From assembly GCA_963969495.1 (NCBI GenBank), contig OZ018329.1:146529502-146593501 (forward strand): a stretch of 64,000 bases of DNA, read 5' to 3'. A program made the position numbers and the translations under genes. The DNA comes from Ceratothoa steindachneri (Eukaryota; Arthropoda; Malacostraca; Isopoda; Cymothoidae). Shown here piece after piece: positions 14,601 through 24,451 of the stretch; within the stretch, counting starts at the first letter, position 1, and every line of letters begins with the position of its first letter. The notes beneath the pieces are model-generated. The model was not told the origin of the DNA and did not search any database. It saw only the letters and a program-made list of their open reading frames with translations.

Positions 14601-17600
14601 TAAAGTGGTTACAATAAGGTGGTGGTTTATTTGCGAAAGCTTAGGGGGATGAGGTAATGTTCAATTATCCAACATGCCCAGGAGGGGGGACGGGTGATAA
14701 AGTGGTTACAATAAGGTGGTGGTTTATTTGCGAAAGCTTAGGGGGATGAGGTAATGTTCAATTATCCAACATGCCCAGGCGGCAAGGCTGTGTTTTTTTT
14801 ACACTCTAGCCACCATGTAGGGCAATAGAAGAAAATTGAAGAGTAGTCAGTCCTTCTCAAGTAGATATGACACTACCACCCAAACTGGATGCAATCCTGT
14901 AGTGGGATCATCGCACTTGGGTGTATTCCACCTGAGGTTACGTTACAATAGAACTTCACTTCCTAGCTGTGGGTGCTATAAAATTCACACGACATGCAAG
15001 AGCCTCCCTATACTCTAACCTAGTCCCCAAGACAGTCTCACAGAAGGTGTGGCCCCACTTAATTTTGATAACGTAGGCGGGGCCTATCACACAGGCTGTC
15101 AGATCAAAGCTTTCTCCTTTAATCGTTCAAACGGTAGGAAGGAGCAGAGATTCCATCTGATCTCAGGGAGCTACAAACAACATCACTTATCCAAACCTTG
15201 GGAAAGGGGATGTTGAAATGACTGCATTAGGGGAGAGGATGTTAATGAAGCAGAGGGGAATCCTAAGAAGCCATTAGTAACCGGAGACAAGAGCTGGGAC
15301 ACCCCTCTTCCTCAAACTACCAAGTAACCTACTTACAATTCTGGGACCTGTTGAGAACTCTCCCGGATAAAACAATGAGCTGCGCTTAATACGTGTCTCT
15401 TCGTGATTAAAGTCCCTCCACAGTGAACGCGGAGGGACACATTCTTCTGGTGATAGCCGATGCCAACTAGCCAGGGATGAGTTCCATGCTGTAACAAAAG
15501 AGACAAGTGCTGGATCAAAACAAACCTCTGCCAAGACTCGTGAAAGACCCGTCAGTTATCCCCACCAGCTGCCTTGATGAATCCCGCTGACTGGAGTCAA
15601 GGACTCAGGTACTCCATGAATCTGTAGATTTTGTCGGGGGGTGGGAATGTTGGTCATTTTACTAAATATGTTGGAATGGCGTACGACACTTGAGAGGTGT
15701 GGAGTTGGGTATGTGGGTGAGCTTGGATGGGTGATGGCCTATCCGTGCCAGTAGCTCTCGGCCCTGAGGCTTAAAATTTCAGGGGTAGAAGGGAATAAGA
15801 CAGTTTTGCCAGGAGCAGCGTCGGATGGATCGGGATGGCCTCTTTGTGGCATCCTCCTCGTACAACAGTCTTCCTGCTGCTGGACACCGATGGAAGACGT
15901 ACTATCATCCACCCTCAAGTTAATATTCATCCGAGTTAAGAGGGCGGGGTTAGGAATGGGGTCCTTAGGAAGTATTTAGAGGAACTGATGGTCTGATTAG
16001 AGATGAGCAAAAAAGTTTGGGGGTTTCGAAGGGGTTGAGGGTAAAGTTTTAGCTCCGCCAAAGTTGTTTGAAAACTAGTTTGTGGGGATGAGGAACAAGG
16101 GAGGGGAAGGCAACGTATAGTTCCATATGCTACCTCTAAAGCTTCTAAATTCACAAACTGTATGAGCGTACATGTAACATAACAGCTGTGGAAAACTGAA
16201 AGAAACAATCTATAGTTTCCACGTCCCTCCCTCCCCTCCTTTGGGGAAATGATGTAATCTCTATGCTGTACATTTGAAAAGCTTAAAAATTCCTCTTGGA
16301 TGAGGACTTCATGAACCAAAAGAGATTATGACCGAGGAACTATGCTATATAACAACTATAATTAGTTCATACAAAAGCTCTAAAAACCGCGGTCGTAGAG
16401 TTGCATTTATGCTTAAAAAAAAAAACCTCTTCGCACCATATTAAATAGTTTAGAAATAAGAGGAACTTCGTACAATAAATTACCCGTTACCATATGGCCA
16501 CATTTCTCAGAAAAATCATTAAATTTATACTCACTTTAAAATGTGTCCCTTTTGTTATCCTAGGAATGGTTGTTATACCGCATTCATCCATCGAGGGTAG
16601 GTATGGGGATGGCTGGACGAATCCAGAGCCGACGGCTGCCGGTCTTGTAGTTGGTTGGGTGATATCGGGAGTGGAGCCAGTTGTAGAAATAGGCTCGGTA
16701 ACCAGGGTTGGGGTGAGGGTAGAAATAAACTCGGTAACTGGTAGCGGGATGGTAGTAGTAGAAGGTTCAGGATCTACTGCAATCGGAGTAAGGCAGCACA
16801 GATCCACACTGTTAATTCTTCGTCTGCAAAAGAACAAATTCGAGGGTTTAAAATCCCTGAATACGAATTCTTTCTGCGATGCGTATTGGGTTGAACTGCT
16901 TGTTTGTTAAAATATTTAGGGCTCCTTTGTTTGTTTTTGCATTTAAAGCGCAATGACAAGGACCTATACGCATAAAATGATTAAGGAGAGATCTATAACG
17001 GAACCTAACCTAAGTTAGGTAATTTTGTTGTAAATCCTACACAAAAAACTAAATGTGATATTAGAACGTACATATAACAAACGTGTGATTCGCTTAAATT
17101 ATTGGATCTTGTAAAGATACGGAAGCACAAGGATTTTTGGATCAAGCCTAGACAAGGATCCCAAGCCTATATTTGGGGTCATTATCTAGGATTGAGTTTT
17201 AAGTTTGTTTAATTTGCGTATTTTTGTTTTTTAGAAGTTATTTTACCGATTATTTTTTTAAATATATTAAGTTTCTTGGGGGTCATCAACTATGATTGAT
17301 ATTTTGGGTGGTTATCTTATATGATTAAAATTTCTTGCGGGTCATTAATAGGGAATGGTGTTCTCGAGGGTCCGTGTCTAGGAGTGATCCGGTTTTTTTC
17401 GACCCTAATAAAACCTAATATAACATAAACTAACCTAGCCTATTCTAGATTAGGTTGGTTAGGTAATATTAAGGTCGAAAACCCCTTGGGACTGCCTCAT
17501 TTTTACAATGATCTAAATTATTATATAGATAAAACGTTTAGACAAGCTTTTGTGAAGCTTGATGCTTGTCAACAAGAACGTGGCTCATGGCCTGACCTGT

Positions 17601-20600
17601 TTGAGAGGTGGTGGGGACATAGAACCCAATGCTTGAATCTGGGCAATTCCCATTTTTGTATGTAATAGTGCAGATTAAGACCATGATCGCCTTCGCAGGA
17701 TTTTTTTAATGTATTTTAAGGTGTTATAAAAGAATCTGACCATAATTTCGGTCGGAAATGAAGCGTCACTAACTAACCCTTCCTCATTCTCACCAGCCCT
17801 TGCCTCGAACACCTCGGAGCCTACTATTATGTCTCCACACTTGAAGACCTCTGGAGAAGAACGATTGTCGTTGCGGCATTCATGAATGCTACCGGGTTTG
17901 TGGGCTACAAAGTAAAATAACTAACCATTGCAAATTCTAACCAAACTTACCTTAAAGTAGGAAACTATAATAAATCTAAACATAATAAAACACTTGATTA
18001 CTTTTGAACTTCAAAAATCAGCTTCAGTGACAGGGAACCAGAAATCTCGGAATTGAGCGGAGCCAAAGAGGTTTTTCTTTTCGGTCAACTCTCTCTCGAT
18101 TACATTTCCGACAGATATTGTTCGGTAACACAATATTCGCTTTTTAAAGACAATACTATTCTCTTCTTCAAAACGGTCAACTTCATTATCATAACTAACG
18201 AAAGAAGTCAATAGCAAAAAAAAAGAAGCTAAGCCGAACACAACTACAATATTCAAACGAACGAAACTGAGAGCAACCTAACCGAACTCGGGTGACCCTT
18301 TGACGAAGTGAAATGAAATAAAACGAAAAAATAAGGCGGTTTCTTGCGTCTTCATAAATTTTTATCACCATTGACATGATTTGCACTTACGCATTTTTAT
18401 AAAACGTGATTACAACAACACACGATTTTGATTCATGATTATCGTCCTAATATGTAGTACTACAATTCTTTTTATTAATAAAAGACGGGAAATTGGTACA
18501 ACCAAACGAAAGCACTTTCACTCAATAGAATTAGAATAGAAATATAAGGAACAACGGTGAGAGGGAGGGGGCTGGTAGGGGAGGTGGGGGTGGATTTACT
18601 ATTGATCTTCACCGATGTTTGGCCCTTTTATCTTCGTGGGGACCTTCAGTTTAACAAGGGATCCGAACCATGGGTATCTCCACAATTTGACAACCGCCGC
18701 TAAGTCGCTACGAATCGTGACTCCATCCGGCTACTCTCCACACCCGGTGTTTCCCGAAGGGAAGGACAGACAGAAGGAGAAAAATGGGGATATGAGTAGA
18801 ATTTAGAAAAAAAAGAAGCTAAAAAGTGGTAAATAATGCACTAGCAAATCTCCCCAACCCTCAAAACTTGGTCAAGAGGTGTTTTAGAAACCGCCAGGGA
18901 CAGGCTACGGTCATACTTGAGTCTCTATGCGTAGATTTTATATTGGTACAGATTCCCAAATTAATCATGTCACTCTTTAGGCTGGATTTCGTTATAAATA
19001 AACTGGGAAGGACATTTACCAATAAAATAAAATAAATTTTGTGAAATTTTTTACATTATTGCAATATTTCGAGCATTGTTGTCGAAACATTTTGAAACGG
19101 TTTTGTTTCAAAACAGGGGTGCCAAATTTCCCCAAATATTTCCTTTTTCCAGCTTAACTTTATACACTTAATTTTTAATGATTGATATCACAAAAATATT
19201 TGCATGACATTTGGCTTTTTTATGGCTATAATTAATTTCTTAATCCCTGTAAGGAAAAATATTATTGGCAAGACAGCATAGCAAAGCTTAGCAACAGTCA
19301 TCTAAAACTATTCGATGACTTATAAAGCATCTTATTTCGTTCAGTGGATTTCGTTGTGACAATTTATTTTTTAATTAAAAATTAAAAACCTTCCCACTAT
19401 CCTTTGATAGACCCCTCCCCACACACACACACTCGCAATCCTTAAAACTTACTTGCATATGCGACTTTTCAAATATGCCCCTGTTCCTGCGGTGTGGACC
19501 CCATTTCTAGACTTGATAAAATTTACAAGTTCGGGGCAAGCCATTAGATCGACGCAATTTCCTAAAAAAGATGAGGATTTAGTTCAGTAATTATTACAAG
19601 AAAATATTCTATCAAAAACGTGAGGCAACTCAATAGTTGGAATCGTGGGAAGCTCCATTTAATACTGTTCAGAGCAGGTAAGGATATGACAGCATTAGGA
19701 TAGTGTACAATTTCCCTTTCCCGGTCGTTGTTCTGGACGAATGAATCATTGTATTGGGGAATTTCTCGAGGAAATTTACTGCACCATTTTATCACTAATC
19801 ACACTATTATTAAACTTGTTTTTGTTGATTTTTTTTTAAATAACGCCCAACTGGCGGAGAAAAACAACAACAAATCACCAAAGACTAAGGCCAAAGTAAA
19901 AACAACAACTAAGACTAGAACATAGAAAACAAAAGATTCATGGTCAAGTGGTGGAAGGAGTCTCCCTCTCCCCGGGACCTGAACATAAACGCAAAGACAA
20001 AAACAAATAAACAACTATATACAATGGAGGGAGGCAGCCTCCTCCAAGAAATGGTGCACTAACTCGTCCCGAGTACAAAGGATAAGCGATAGCGAACCAC
20101 CCCTACTCTCAGTACAGGGAGATATAACGTCTGCGAATGAGAAAATACCCATTTCCTTGGAGAGAGAATTTTTTATTGAATTCGAAAGCAACCCATGACA
20201 CGGCTCAACTTTTATAGCTATTTAGAAAGTACATTTATACGGTGGGTAATTCGTCGCCGTTGGCAACTCTGAATTCCGATCAAGCGTGTTGTCTGGCGTC
20301 GGTTCTCTTTTTATTCCTATCATAGTACACTCAGTTGTGCATCGTCTTTAAAGGAAGCAATACCATGGCTGAATTCAATCCTCCAAAGGATTTGGAAAAA
20401 AATAAGCTGTGCTGCTTGGGATTTATGCCGAAAGCTCCAATGTGAAGATCTACAAGTGTTTGGGTATCGATCTGAGGACGGTTCAAAGGATCAGAAAAGA
20501 GTTGGCTGAGTCAGGGTGTTTTAAGGATGGTAAGGCGGCTCGAAAACCCCTCCTTTAAGCGTTCTAGTATGCAAAGACCTCCCCCCCCCCGAATTCTTTG

Positions 20601-23600
20601 CGGAGATTCAGGCCATCAGTAAAAATGATCTCAGAACATCAATGAGTTCCATAGCCAGGGACTAGAGACTGCCAGTCTCTCATAGGGCAGTTAGTACAGA
20701 AGGACAAGAGGAAGGAACGTGCTGCGAACTTGTGAACAAATGGAAATATCCTCCTCAAGCCTGAAATGCTTCGGTCCTTCTCAGACGCGAAGAATTTTAA
20801 CCAGGACCAGGTGTGAACTCGCAAAACAACAGGCCCCTTGTAGCCTCATCCTCCCTCCAATGATGTACCGAGAGTCATAAAGAAAAAATTCCCGGTCCAC
20901 ATCATGGTGTTTGGGGTGGTCAGTAGTGAGGGTCACGGTATGCCCCCGTTTATCTTGCAACAGGTCTACATCAACGGCCTGGAGCTGATGTTGCTCAGGA
21001 TCCAGGAGGTGGCTGTTAGGAGGACACACGTATGGCAGCAGGACTGCACCATGTCACACAAGCAGGAGGCCCCACTCTTTGGTGTCAGATAATTTCTTTG
21101 ACCACATCTCTCAGAACATCTGGCCTCCGAACTCACCAGGTGACAACCCCTTAGACTATTATATGTGAGCAGAGCCGGTAGCATCCGCCGTCCCCCGGTC
21201 AGGGGGGGGGGCTCTTGAAAGGGCCACACTGTGGCCAAAAATTTTATTTTATTAATGAAAATATAAAATTTTTGAATACACATTTTCTTTAATTATCTAA
21301 TTTATCTATTCCCTTTCAACTGTGTCATTAATGATAGATCAGAATATTTGTGGGGGCCCCACAATCTTGATTGGGCAGGGGGGGGAGTCCTACTAGACAT
21401 TGCTACGTCTCTGTATGTGGGGCGTGTTTGAGAGAGAGAGAGAGATCAAGAAGTCCCCCGTTCCCCGTCCACCACCAAAGTGGACCTTAGGTCCAAGATC
21501 ACTACAGTTTTCACTCAGTTAAACAGGGGGATCGTCGAGAAGGCCTGCGGCAGATTCCGACGCTGGCTGAAGGCCGTGGTTGAGGCCGAAGGCGATTTCA
21601 TACAATCTTTAAAGTCTTTAAAATGTAACTATTAAATATATTTGTATAAATGAACTTTCTGTGTTATTTTTTCTATTGAAGTTAGGCACCAAATTACCCG
21701 CTGCATTTTGTTGATATCAAAATTCCGACTTGTTAAGTTAGGCAATAAAAAAAAATTGATTCAAGCACCAATCATCCTACATTCGAACAGCACCCTCCAC
21801 ACCTCTTGTCCATTTTTACGAATAAATCCACAAGTGTACCTGAAATACAGAAATATAATGAGTAACTCACCTTGTTTGCCGCCTACATGGCAGATATTTT
21901 GCGGTTGAGCACGAAAAGAGATACTATTTTCAGGAGGTGGCGACGATCTTTCCCCCGGGAAGATAATTCTTCCTACAATAAACGTAAATGGAGACATACC
22001 TGTCATTTATTAACTAAAATTAGCAGAGTAGACGGAAAAACTTCCATGTACGTTATCATGATAAACGACCCCCCCCTCCTCTTTATCAAAGGCACCACCA
22101 CTACTATGTCCCGGCGATGGAACTCGACAGACGACAAAGCCATGGAATATAAAAGAAACAAGGTTTGCAGAACATAAGTCGCGTGCTCTAACCTATTCTG
22201 ATTTATGACCTTACGACCTTCAAAACTTTTAATAATTCCTGGACTAACCTTGTGAGGACCTTACGGTAGCAATTATATCATTTGAAAGAGAATGTAAAAC
22301 AACATATGGGTTTCAAATTTCGTTAAAATCAGCCAAATAGTTATGATGTTATTGCCAAATAATTCCCCGGCTAACCTTGGGAGAACCTTGGCAATTATAT
22401 CCTTTGAAAGGGAATTTAAAACAACATAAGGGTTTTAGATTTCGTTAGAAAAGGACGAAGCGTTACAATGTTTTTACCAAAACAGAATAAAGGAAAAAGG
22501 GGACCGACCGACCGACATAGTGAGATATAGACTCGCCCGGGACAAAAAAAAACAGGAATGTAGACATCTTTCCATGGTTTATCCCTCCAGTCATAAGGCC
22601 TCAAACAAACAGAACTTCTGGCATTCTCACGTGACACCTCTTTCTCACAGATCTCGCAAGAGTGAATCTAACTTGTATGTAGTTACCAAACAACCTTCTG
22701 CCATTAAACTATCATACTTTCTTATCCGTAAAACCAGCATGTACGAAGGGCGGTCAATAAGTTTTGCAATTCGGATATAAGGAAACGAGATATGAAGAAA
22801 AGTGTTTTATTATTTTTCAATCTAACTACCCTCGACTTCAATGCACTTGCGCCACTTGTCCCTGAGGCTTCGAATTCCCGAAAACCAGAAATCTCCCGAC
22901 TGCTGTTCAACCCACTGCTGGACGGCGAGCTGGACATCTTCATCGTCCCCAAACCGGCGTCCACGTAGTGCAGCCTTGAGCTGGCGGAATAAAAAGTAGT
23001 CGCTAGGGGCCAGATCTGGACTGGAGGGGGGGGGGGGTTGAACTCCTCGAATCCACACTCGGGCAGGGCAGCTTGTGCAACTCGGGCCATGTGGACTTTG
23101 ACGACGTTGAAGTCGATCATGGGGCGTGAGATTTCTAGGGACCCAACAGGCAGAGACCTTGGACATGGCGAAATTGTCGTGGATGATGTTGATAACACTT
23201 CCATGTGATATTCCAAGTTCGCTCGATTTCTTCGACCTTTACCCGTCGATTTTCGAGGATCATCCTCTCCACACGGGCCACATTGTCCTCGTTGGTCATG
23301 TCTGACGGGCGTCCTGGACGGATGGCATCTTCAAGGGACTCACGACCATGGCGGAACTCCCTATTCCAGCGAGCAATGGTTGCATAGGAAGGGGCGGTGT
23401 CGCTGTACACTGCAACCATGCGTTCATGGATCTCTTTTGCATTCTTGCCTTCTTTGGTCAAAAATTTGATCACTGCGCGGTGCTCAACCTTCTTCATTAT
23501 TCAAAAATTTGTGACTGACGATCTGCGATCAGCTACTGCTTCTTAAATAGACGAGGCAGGAGCGTGCGGCTGCAGGTCCTGACTTGTCATAACTTGTCCT

Positions 23601-23952
23601 AACACCCCCATAAACCGCCATCCCCCTTCCTCTGTTTTGTCCTACCGATTCGCAAAACTTATTGACCGCCTCTCGTACCATACAGTTCCTCTCCTGGCAA
23701 ATATTTGCTACAGAGCGAATATCCCCACCCCCACCTTTGCCTTACGTGCCCCAGTGCTGACAGGAGGACCAGCGGTTATATATCTTCCACGTATTCTCTT
23801 CCTCCATTTTCACACTTTATACATCTCTCCTTCCATACTTTTTGGCGGAGAAGCCCTCGTTAGTTTCGATTTAAATAAAATCACTCACTGTTGTCGTGAC
23901 TGGTGGAAATTCGGACGAGAGAAAGGATGAAAAGTATCCTCGGGAGCTCCAT
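5455..23952 (-). CDS. Clip-like trypsin-family serine protease, 9 coding exons (whole gene)
   Basis: Predicted secreted S1 zymogen of 414 residues, joined from exons 23889-23952, 21871-21972, 17794-17904, 16535-16776, 15337-15488, 13231-13391, 11335-11436, 9746-9894 and 5455-5616. All eight introns are GT..AG and all phases agree (1,1,1,0,2,1,1,0). Residues 1 to about 18 are a signal peptide; 19-93 hold a module with three Cys; 94-160 are a Thr/Pro-rich linker; the activation bond is Arg165-Ile166 (ITKG instead of IVGG). The catalytic triad is His211 (SAAHC), Asp264 (NDIALL), Ser364 (GDSGG). Asp358 (KDSC) sits at the S1-pocket 189 position, so cleavage after Lys/Arg is expected. A Cys in the linker (DECGI) can bridge to the Cys in RPACLP, as in clip proteases. 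By family such enzymes act in haemolymph cascades (melanisation, Toll, clotting); that role is inference. The exon set is a manual model without transcript support. Confidence 0.85.
5680..8900 (-). mobile_element. Decayed LINE with RNase H domain, copy A2 (intron 8)
   Basis: Within the last protease intron, in the same orientation as the gene. At 6231-6623 the frame SEFLSYV... contains RNase H motifs GIFTDGS, VAELYAI and FVLFMDS with the expected Asp, Glu and Asp. Upstream, 6639-7295 keeps pieces of an RT region (FVYDEELFIFS may be the worn active-site box) and a connector with PPWMLSPL like copy A1. From 7.3 to 8.9 kb only short frames remain. Not functional. Confidence 0.6.
9358..9422 (-). 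repeat. tRNA-derived SINE-like sequence
   Basis: On the minus strand, TGGCCTAGTGATAATGG (box A-like) is followed by GGCGTTCGATCCCAA (box B-like), the internal promoter layout of tRNA-derived SINEs. I could not fold it into a true tRNA. It lies in protease intron 8. Confidence 0.5.
9746..9894 (-). CDS. Protease exon 8: S1-pocket segment
   Basis: Acceptor GACTTCTTCAG and donor GTAAG|GTAAAT bound 149 nt encoding residues 313-361, ending KICFGRDGKDSCK. It supplies the Cys168-Cys182 pair, Cys191 and the specificity Asp358 (position 189). The first half (GTDEPLEAEVSW) is an acidic surface loop. Confidence 0.92.
9895..11334. other. Protease intron 7
   Basis: No further exon or recognisable element. 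It contains AT-rich sequence and a GC-richer patch at 10,450-10,760 without supported coding content. Confidence 0.6.
11335..11436 (-). CDS. Protease exon 7: RPACLP / VAGWG segment
   Basis: Acceptor TTTTCTTCCAG and donor ATTTG|GTAAGA bound 102 nt encoding YIRPACLPF (the Cys that pairs with the linker Cys) and VVAGWGR, both hallmarks of S1 proteases. The phase agrees with exon 6 (Ser278) and exon 8 (Asp312). Confidence 0.93.
11515..11578 (-). repeat. tRNA-like SINE fragment
   Basis: Minus strand shows a box A-like TGGCGCTTCTCAGTTA followed by box B-like GGTTCGAATCTTG. It lies in protease intron 6, just upstream of exon 7. Confidence 0.4.
12286..12432. repeat. Dispersed AT-rich repeat, copy 1
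   Basis: From CATCATCACTAACTC to a poly-A-like end this stretch closely matches 28974-29112 in the same orientation. It probably belongs to a SINE or MITE family. Lies in intron 6. Confidence 0.7.
12831..12878. repeat. Near-perfect 20-bp inverted repeat
   Basis: AAAAGTCTTTCCTGTCCTTC and its reverse complement (19 of 20 paired) flank an 8-base loop GCTTTACT. The RNA would form a tight hairpin inside intron 6. Function unknown. Confidence 0.8.
13231..13391 (-). CDS. Protease exon 6: catalytic aspartate
   Basis: Acceptor TCCTTTGGCAG and donor CACAA|GTATGA bound 161 nt encoding THVILGEHSL... through NDIALLRLE, with catalytic Asp264. This is the usual calcium-loop-like region and Asp motif of clip proteases. 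The leftover base A joins GT of exon 7 to give Ser278. The 57-bp minisatellite lies only about 90 bp upstream, in intron 5. Confidence 0.93.
13482..14392. repeat. 57-bp minisatellite, about 16 copies, in protease intron 5
   Basis: The tandem unit begins AATCTGAGGAGAGAGATGG and ends GGTCCACCGTTGTACCT. The period is 57 bp, except two units of 56 bp that lost a G in GAATGCGG. Because 57 is a multiple of three, each strand has a long open frame of 19-residue repeats (LRREMALDRVEW... on plus); this is a by-product, not a gene. Variant units recur six units apart, showing a higher-order block of about 341 bp. Confidence 0.95.
14587..14779. repeat. 98-bp tandem duplication
   Basis: Two nearly identical 98-bp copies (GGACGGGTGATAAAGTGG ... 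AACATGCCCAGG) sit directly after the minisatellite in intron 5. Confidence 0.9.
15030..15183. repeat. Dispersed repeat of about 155 bp, copy 1
   Basis: Matches 26674-26829 along its length (shared blocks GACAG.CTCACAGAA, GGCCCCACTTAATT, ACACAGGCTG, GCAGAGATT.CATCTG). Probably a short nonautonomous element. It lies in intron 5. Confidence 0.65.
15337..15488 (-). CDS. Protease exon 5: catalytic histidine
   Basis: Acceptor TTTTGTTACAG and donor AATT|GTAAGT bound 152 nt encoding residues 174-223. HPWLVGIGY is the start of the S1 fold, HCGGTLI and LSAAHCF give the Cys42-Cys58 pair and the catalytic His211. A possible N-glycosylation site is KNVS. The two leftover bases (TT) join A of exon 6 to make Leu224, a clean phase check. 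Confidence 0.93.
16535..16776 (-). CDS. Protease exon 4: Thr/Pro linker and activation site
   Basis: Encodes residues 94-173: a low-complexity Thr/Ser/Pro linker (TTTIPLPVTEF and similar), the linker Cys in DECGI, and the activation site IPR|ITKG. The 3' end is AAA|GTGAGT, phase 0. Two acceptors are possible. The one at 16777 (CCGATTGCAG) keeps phase with exon 3 and is used here. One at 16824 (TTCTTTTGCAG) would extend the exon to 16823 and add RRINSVDLCC, whose Cys pair looks like the end of a clip domain, but it is out of phase with exon 3 as modelled. Confidence 0.75.
17794..17904 (-). CDS. Protease exon 3: Cys module, second part
   Basis: Acceptor ends ACTTTGTAG and the donor is GGCTG|GTGAGA; 111 nt, phase 1 on both sides. 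It encodes residues 57-92 with the pattern HKPGSIHEC..., then a second Cys in VFKCGD. Joined to exon 2 this gives three cysteines spaced like the first half of a clip domain. It does not carry the expected second half, so a further exon may lie between this one and exon 4. Confidence 0.55.
18011..20340. other. Protease intron 2, proximal part
   Basis: AT-rich and without a supported exon. A minus frame at 18011-18256 looks hydrophobic but has no ATG and no fitting splice sites. A SINE-like piece lies at 18655-18755. Confidence 0.5.
18655..18755 (-). repeat. SINE-like repeat, family B
   Basis: Shares the core GGGATCCGAACCA.GGGTA and ATCCGG with copies near 24452, 25008 and 26855. The core is box B-like (GGTTCGGATCCC on minus). 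Confidence 0.4.
20364..21635 (+). pseudogene. Tc1-like transposase pseudogene
   Basis: Starts MAEFNPPKDLEKNK. After a frameshift it keeps a helix-turn-helix (KCLGIDLRTVQRIRKELAE). Further on, in other frames, are VHIMVFGVVSSEGHGMPPFI, HVWQQDCTMSH (second catalytic Asp region), LDYY and a C-terminal FRRWLKAVVEAEGDF. These are the conserved blocks of a Tc1/mariner-superfamily transposase common in arthropods. It has stops, frameshifts and an internal insertion at 21170-21413, so it is dead. Lies in protease intron 2, opposite strand. Confidence 0.75.
21170..21413. mobile_element. hAT-type MITE, copy 1, inside the Tc1-like pseudogene
   Basis: A 244-bp insertion with imperfect terminal inverted repeats (CAGAGCCGGTAGCA at the left; CAGAGACGTAGCA as reverse complement of the right). 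It is flanked by the 8-bp duplication TATGTGAG/TATGTGGG (7 of 8 equal), the hAT signature. Removing it restores the transposase reading LDYYV. Related copy at 41825-42091. Confidence 0.8.
21871..21972 (-). CDS. Protease exon 2: start of N-terminal Cys module
   Basis: Bounded by an acceptor (pyrimidine-rich, ending ATTGTAG) and a strong donor (ACAAG|GTGAGT). It is 102 nt with phase 1 on both sides. It encodes residues 23-55, rich in Ser/Pro, then ends NICHVGGKQ, like the first Cys of a clip domain (Cys, a few residues, Gly). It is open in one frame only. It lies between the Tc1-like remnant at 20.3-21.65 kb and the satellite monomers at 22.2 kb. Confidence 0.6.
22225..22500 (-). repeat. Two satellite monomers, inverted relative to the 52-kb array
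   Basis: Reverse complement reads CATAACTATTTGGC...AACGAAATTTGAAACCC and ends with CCAGGAATT, the same unit as the array at 51990-53210. Lies in protease intron 1. Confidence 0.75.
22744..23675 (-). mobile_element. Internally deleted mariner element (protease intron 1)
   Basis: Bounded by near-perfect inverted repeats (TACGAAGGGCGGTCAATAAG at 22742; TACGAGAGGCGGTCAATAAG as reverse complement at 23677) with TA target duplications at 22742-22743 and 23676-23677. At 932 bp it is shorter than the roughly 1.3 kb of a full mariner. The transposase (ATG at 23497, MKKVEHRAVIKFLTKEGKNA) keeps the N-terminal DNA-binding part and the C-terminus (SPDLAPSDYFLFRQLK), but a deletion after WVPRNLTPHD removes the core with the first catalytic Asp, and frames shift around a G-run at 23027. 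Confidence 0.92.
23889..23952 (-). CDS. Protease exon 1: start codon and signal peptide
   Basis: ATG at 23952-23950 opens 21 codons beginning MELPRILFILSLV, a short hydrophobic secretion signal with likely cleavage near Ser18. The exon ends ...AACA|GTGAGT, leaving one base (A) that joins GA of the next exon to make Arg22. Upstream, a pyrimidine tract ending TTTTTTGCAG closes at 23977, so this exon probably starts at 23976 with 24 bases of 5' UTR, and a further non-coding exon may lie beyond. The link to exon 2 rests on phase and on the need for a secretion signal. Confidence 0.6.
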
Positions 23953-24451
23953 CGGGAACGAGAAAAGGATACAACACTGCAAAAAAAAAGAAACTCTCGT
24001 GGTTAAGGAGTCAGTGATTCGACGAGTTTGTAGGGAGCTCCCGTCAATCACTGGCAGGGGATGCAACACTAGTTCATTTCATCACCTTTCTTCCGTGCTC
24101 TCAACACATCACTCTTCCGTCTACGGGATCAACCGGTGTTTATGTCCAAAAATCCTCCGATATGGAACGGGTGGCTCTCCCTTGGGCCACGAAGGGCTCA
24201 CTGATTAGTAGCAGAATAGAGCACTATGGCTCTTCCTTCCCGTTCCACTCTGCGAGGACCACCCCCGGTGCCCACGAGCTTGCCCATGATTGTCAAACTG
24301 ATCTTTATGTGGATTCCATTATGAGGTTGAAGAATCCTGCTAAAGGATATGGATGAGTGGCACATTTTTTTTATTATTGGGGGTTTACCCCCGCTCCCCC
24401 ACTCATTCAAGATGCTTTTTATTTCTCAGTGTGATTTAGACCTACTGATTA

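Noticed and set aside
17130..17180. Candidate micro-exon encoding LIQKSLCF between exons 3 and 4
   Set aside because: Acceptor and Cys placement are attractive, but the donor leaves one base and exon 4 would then run into a stop.
17590..17690. Candidate extra exon between protease exons 3 and 4 (frame with KNGNCPDSSIGFY)
   Set aside because: Its splice sites would leave the wrong phase for exon 4, and the stretch looks like a repeat fragment.
18011..18256. Minus frame beginning with a hydrophobic stretch, first taken for the signal-peptide exon of the protease
   Set aside because: It has no ATG (the frame opens at TTG after a stop) and no donor that fits the next exon; the exon at 23889-23952 has ATG, a good donor and matching phase.
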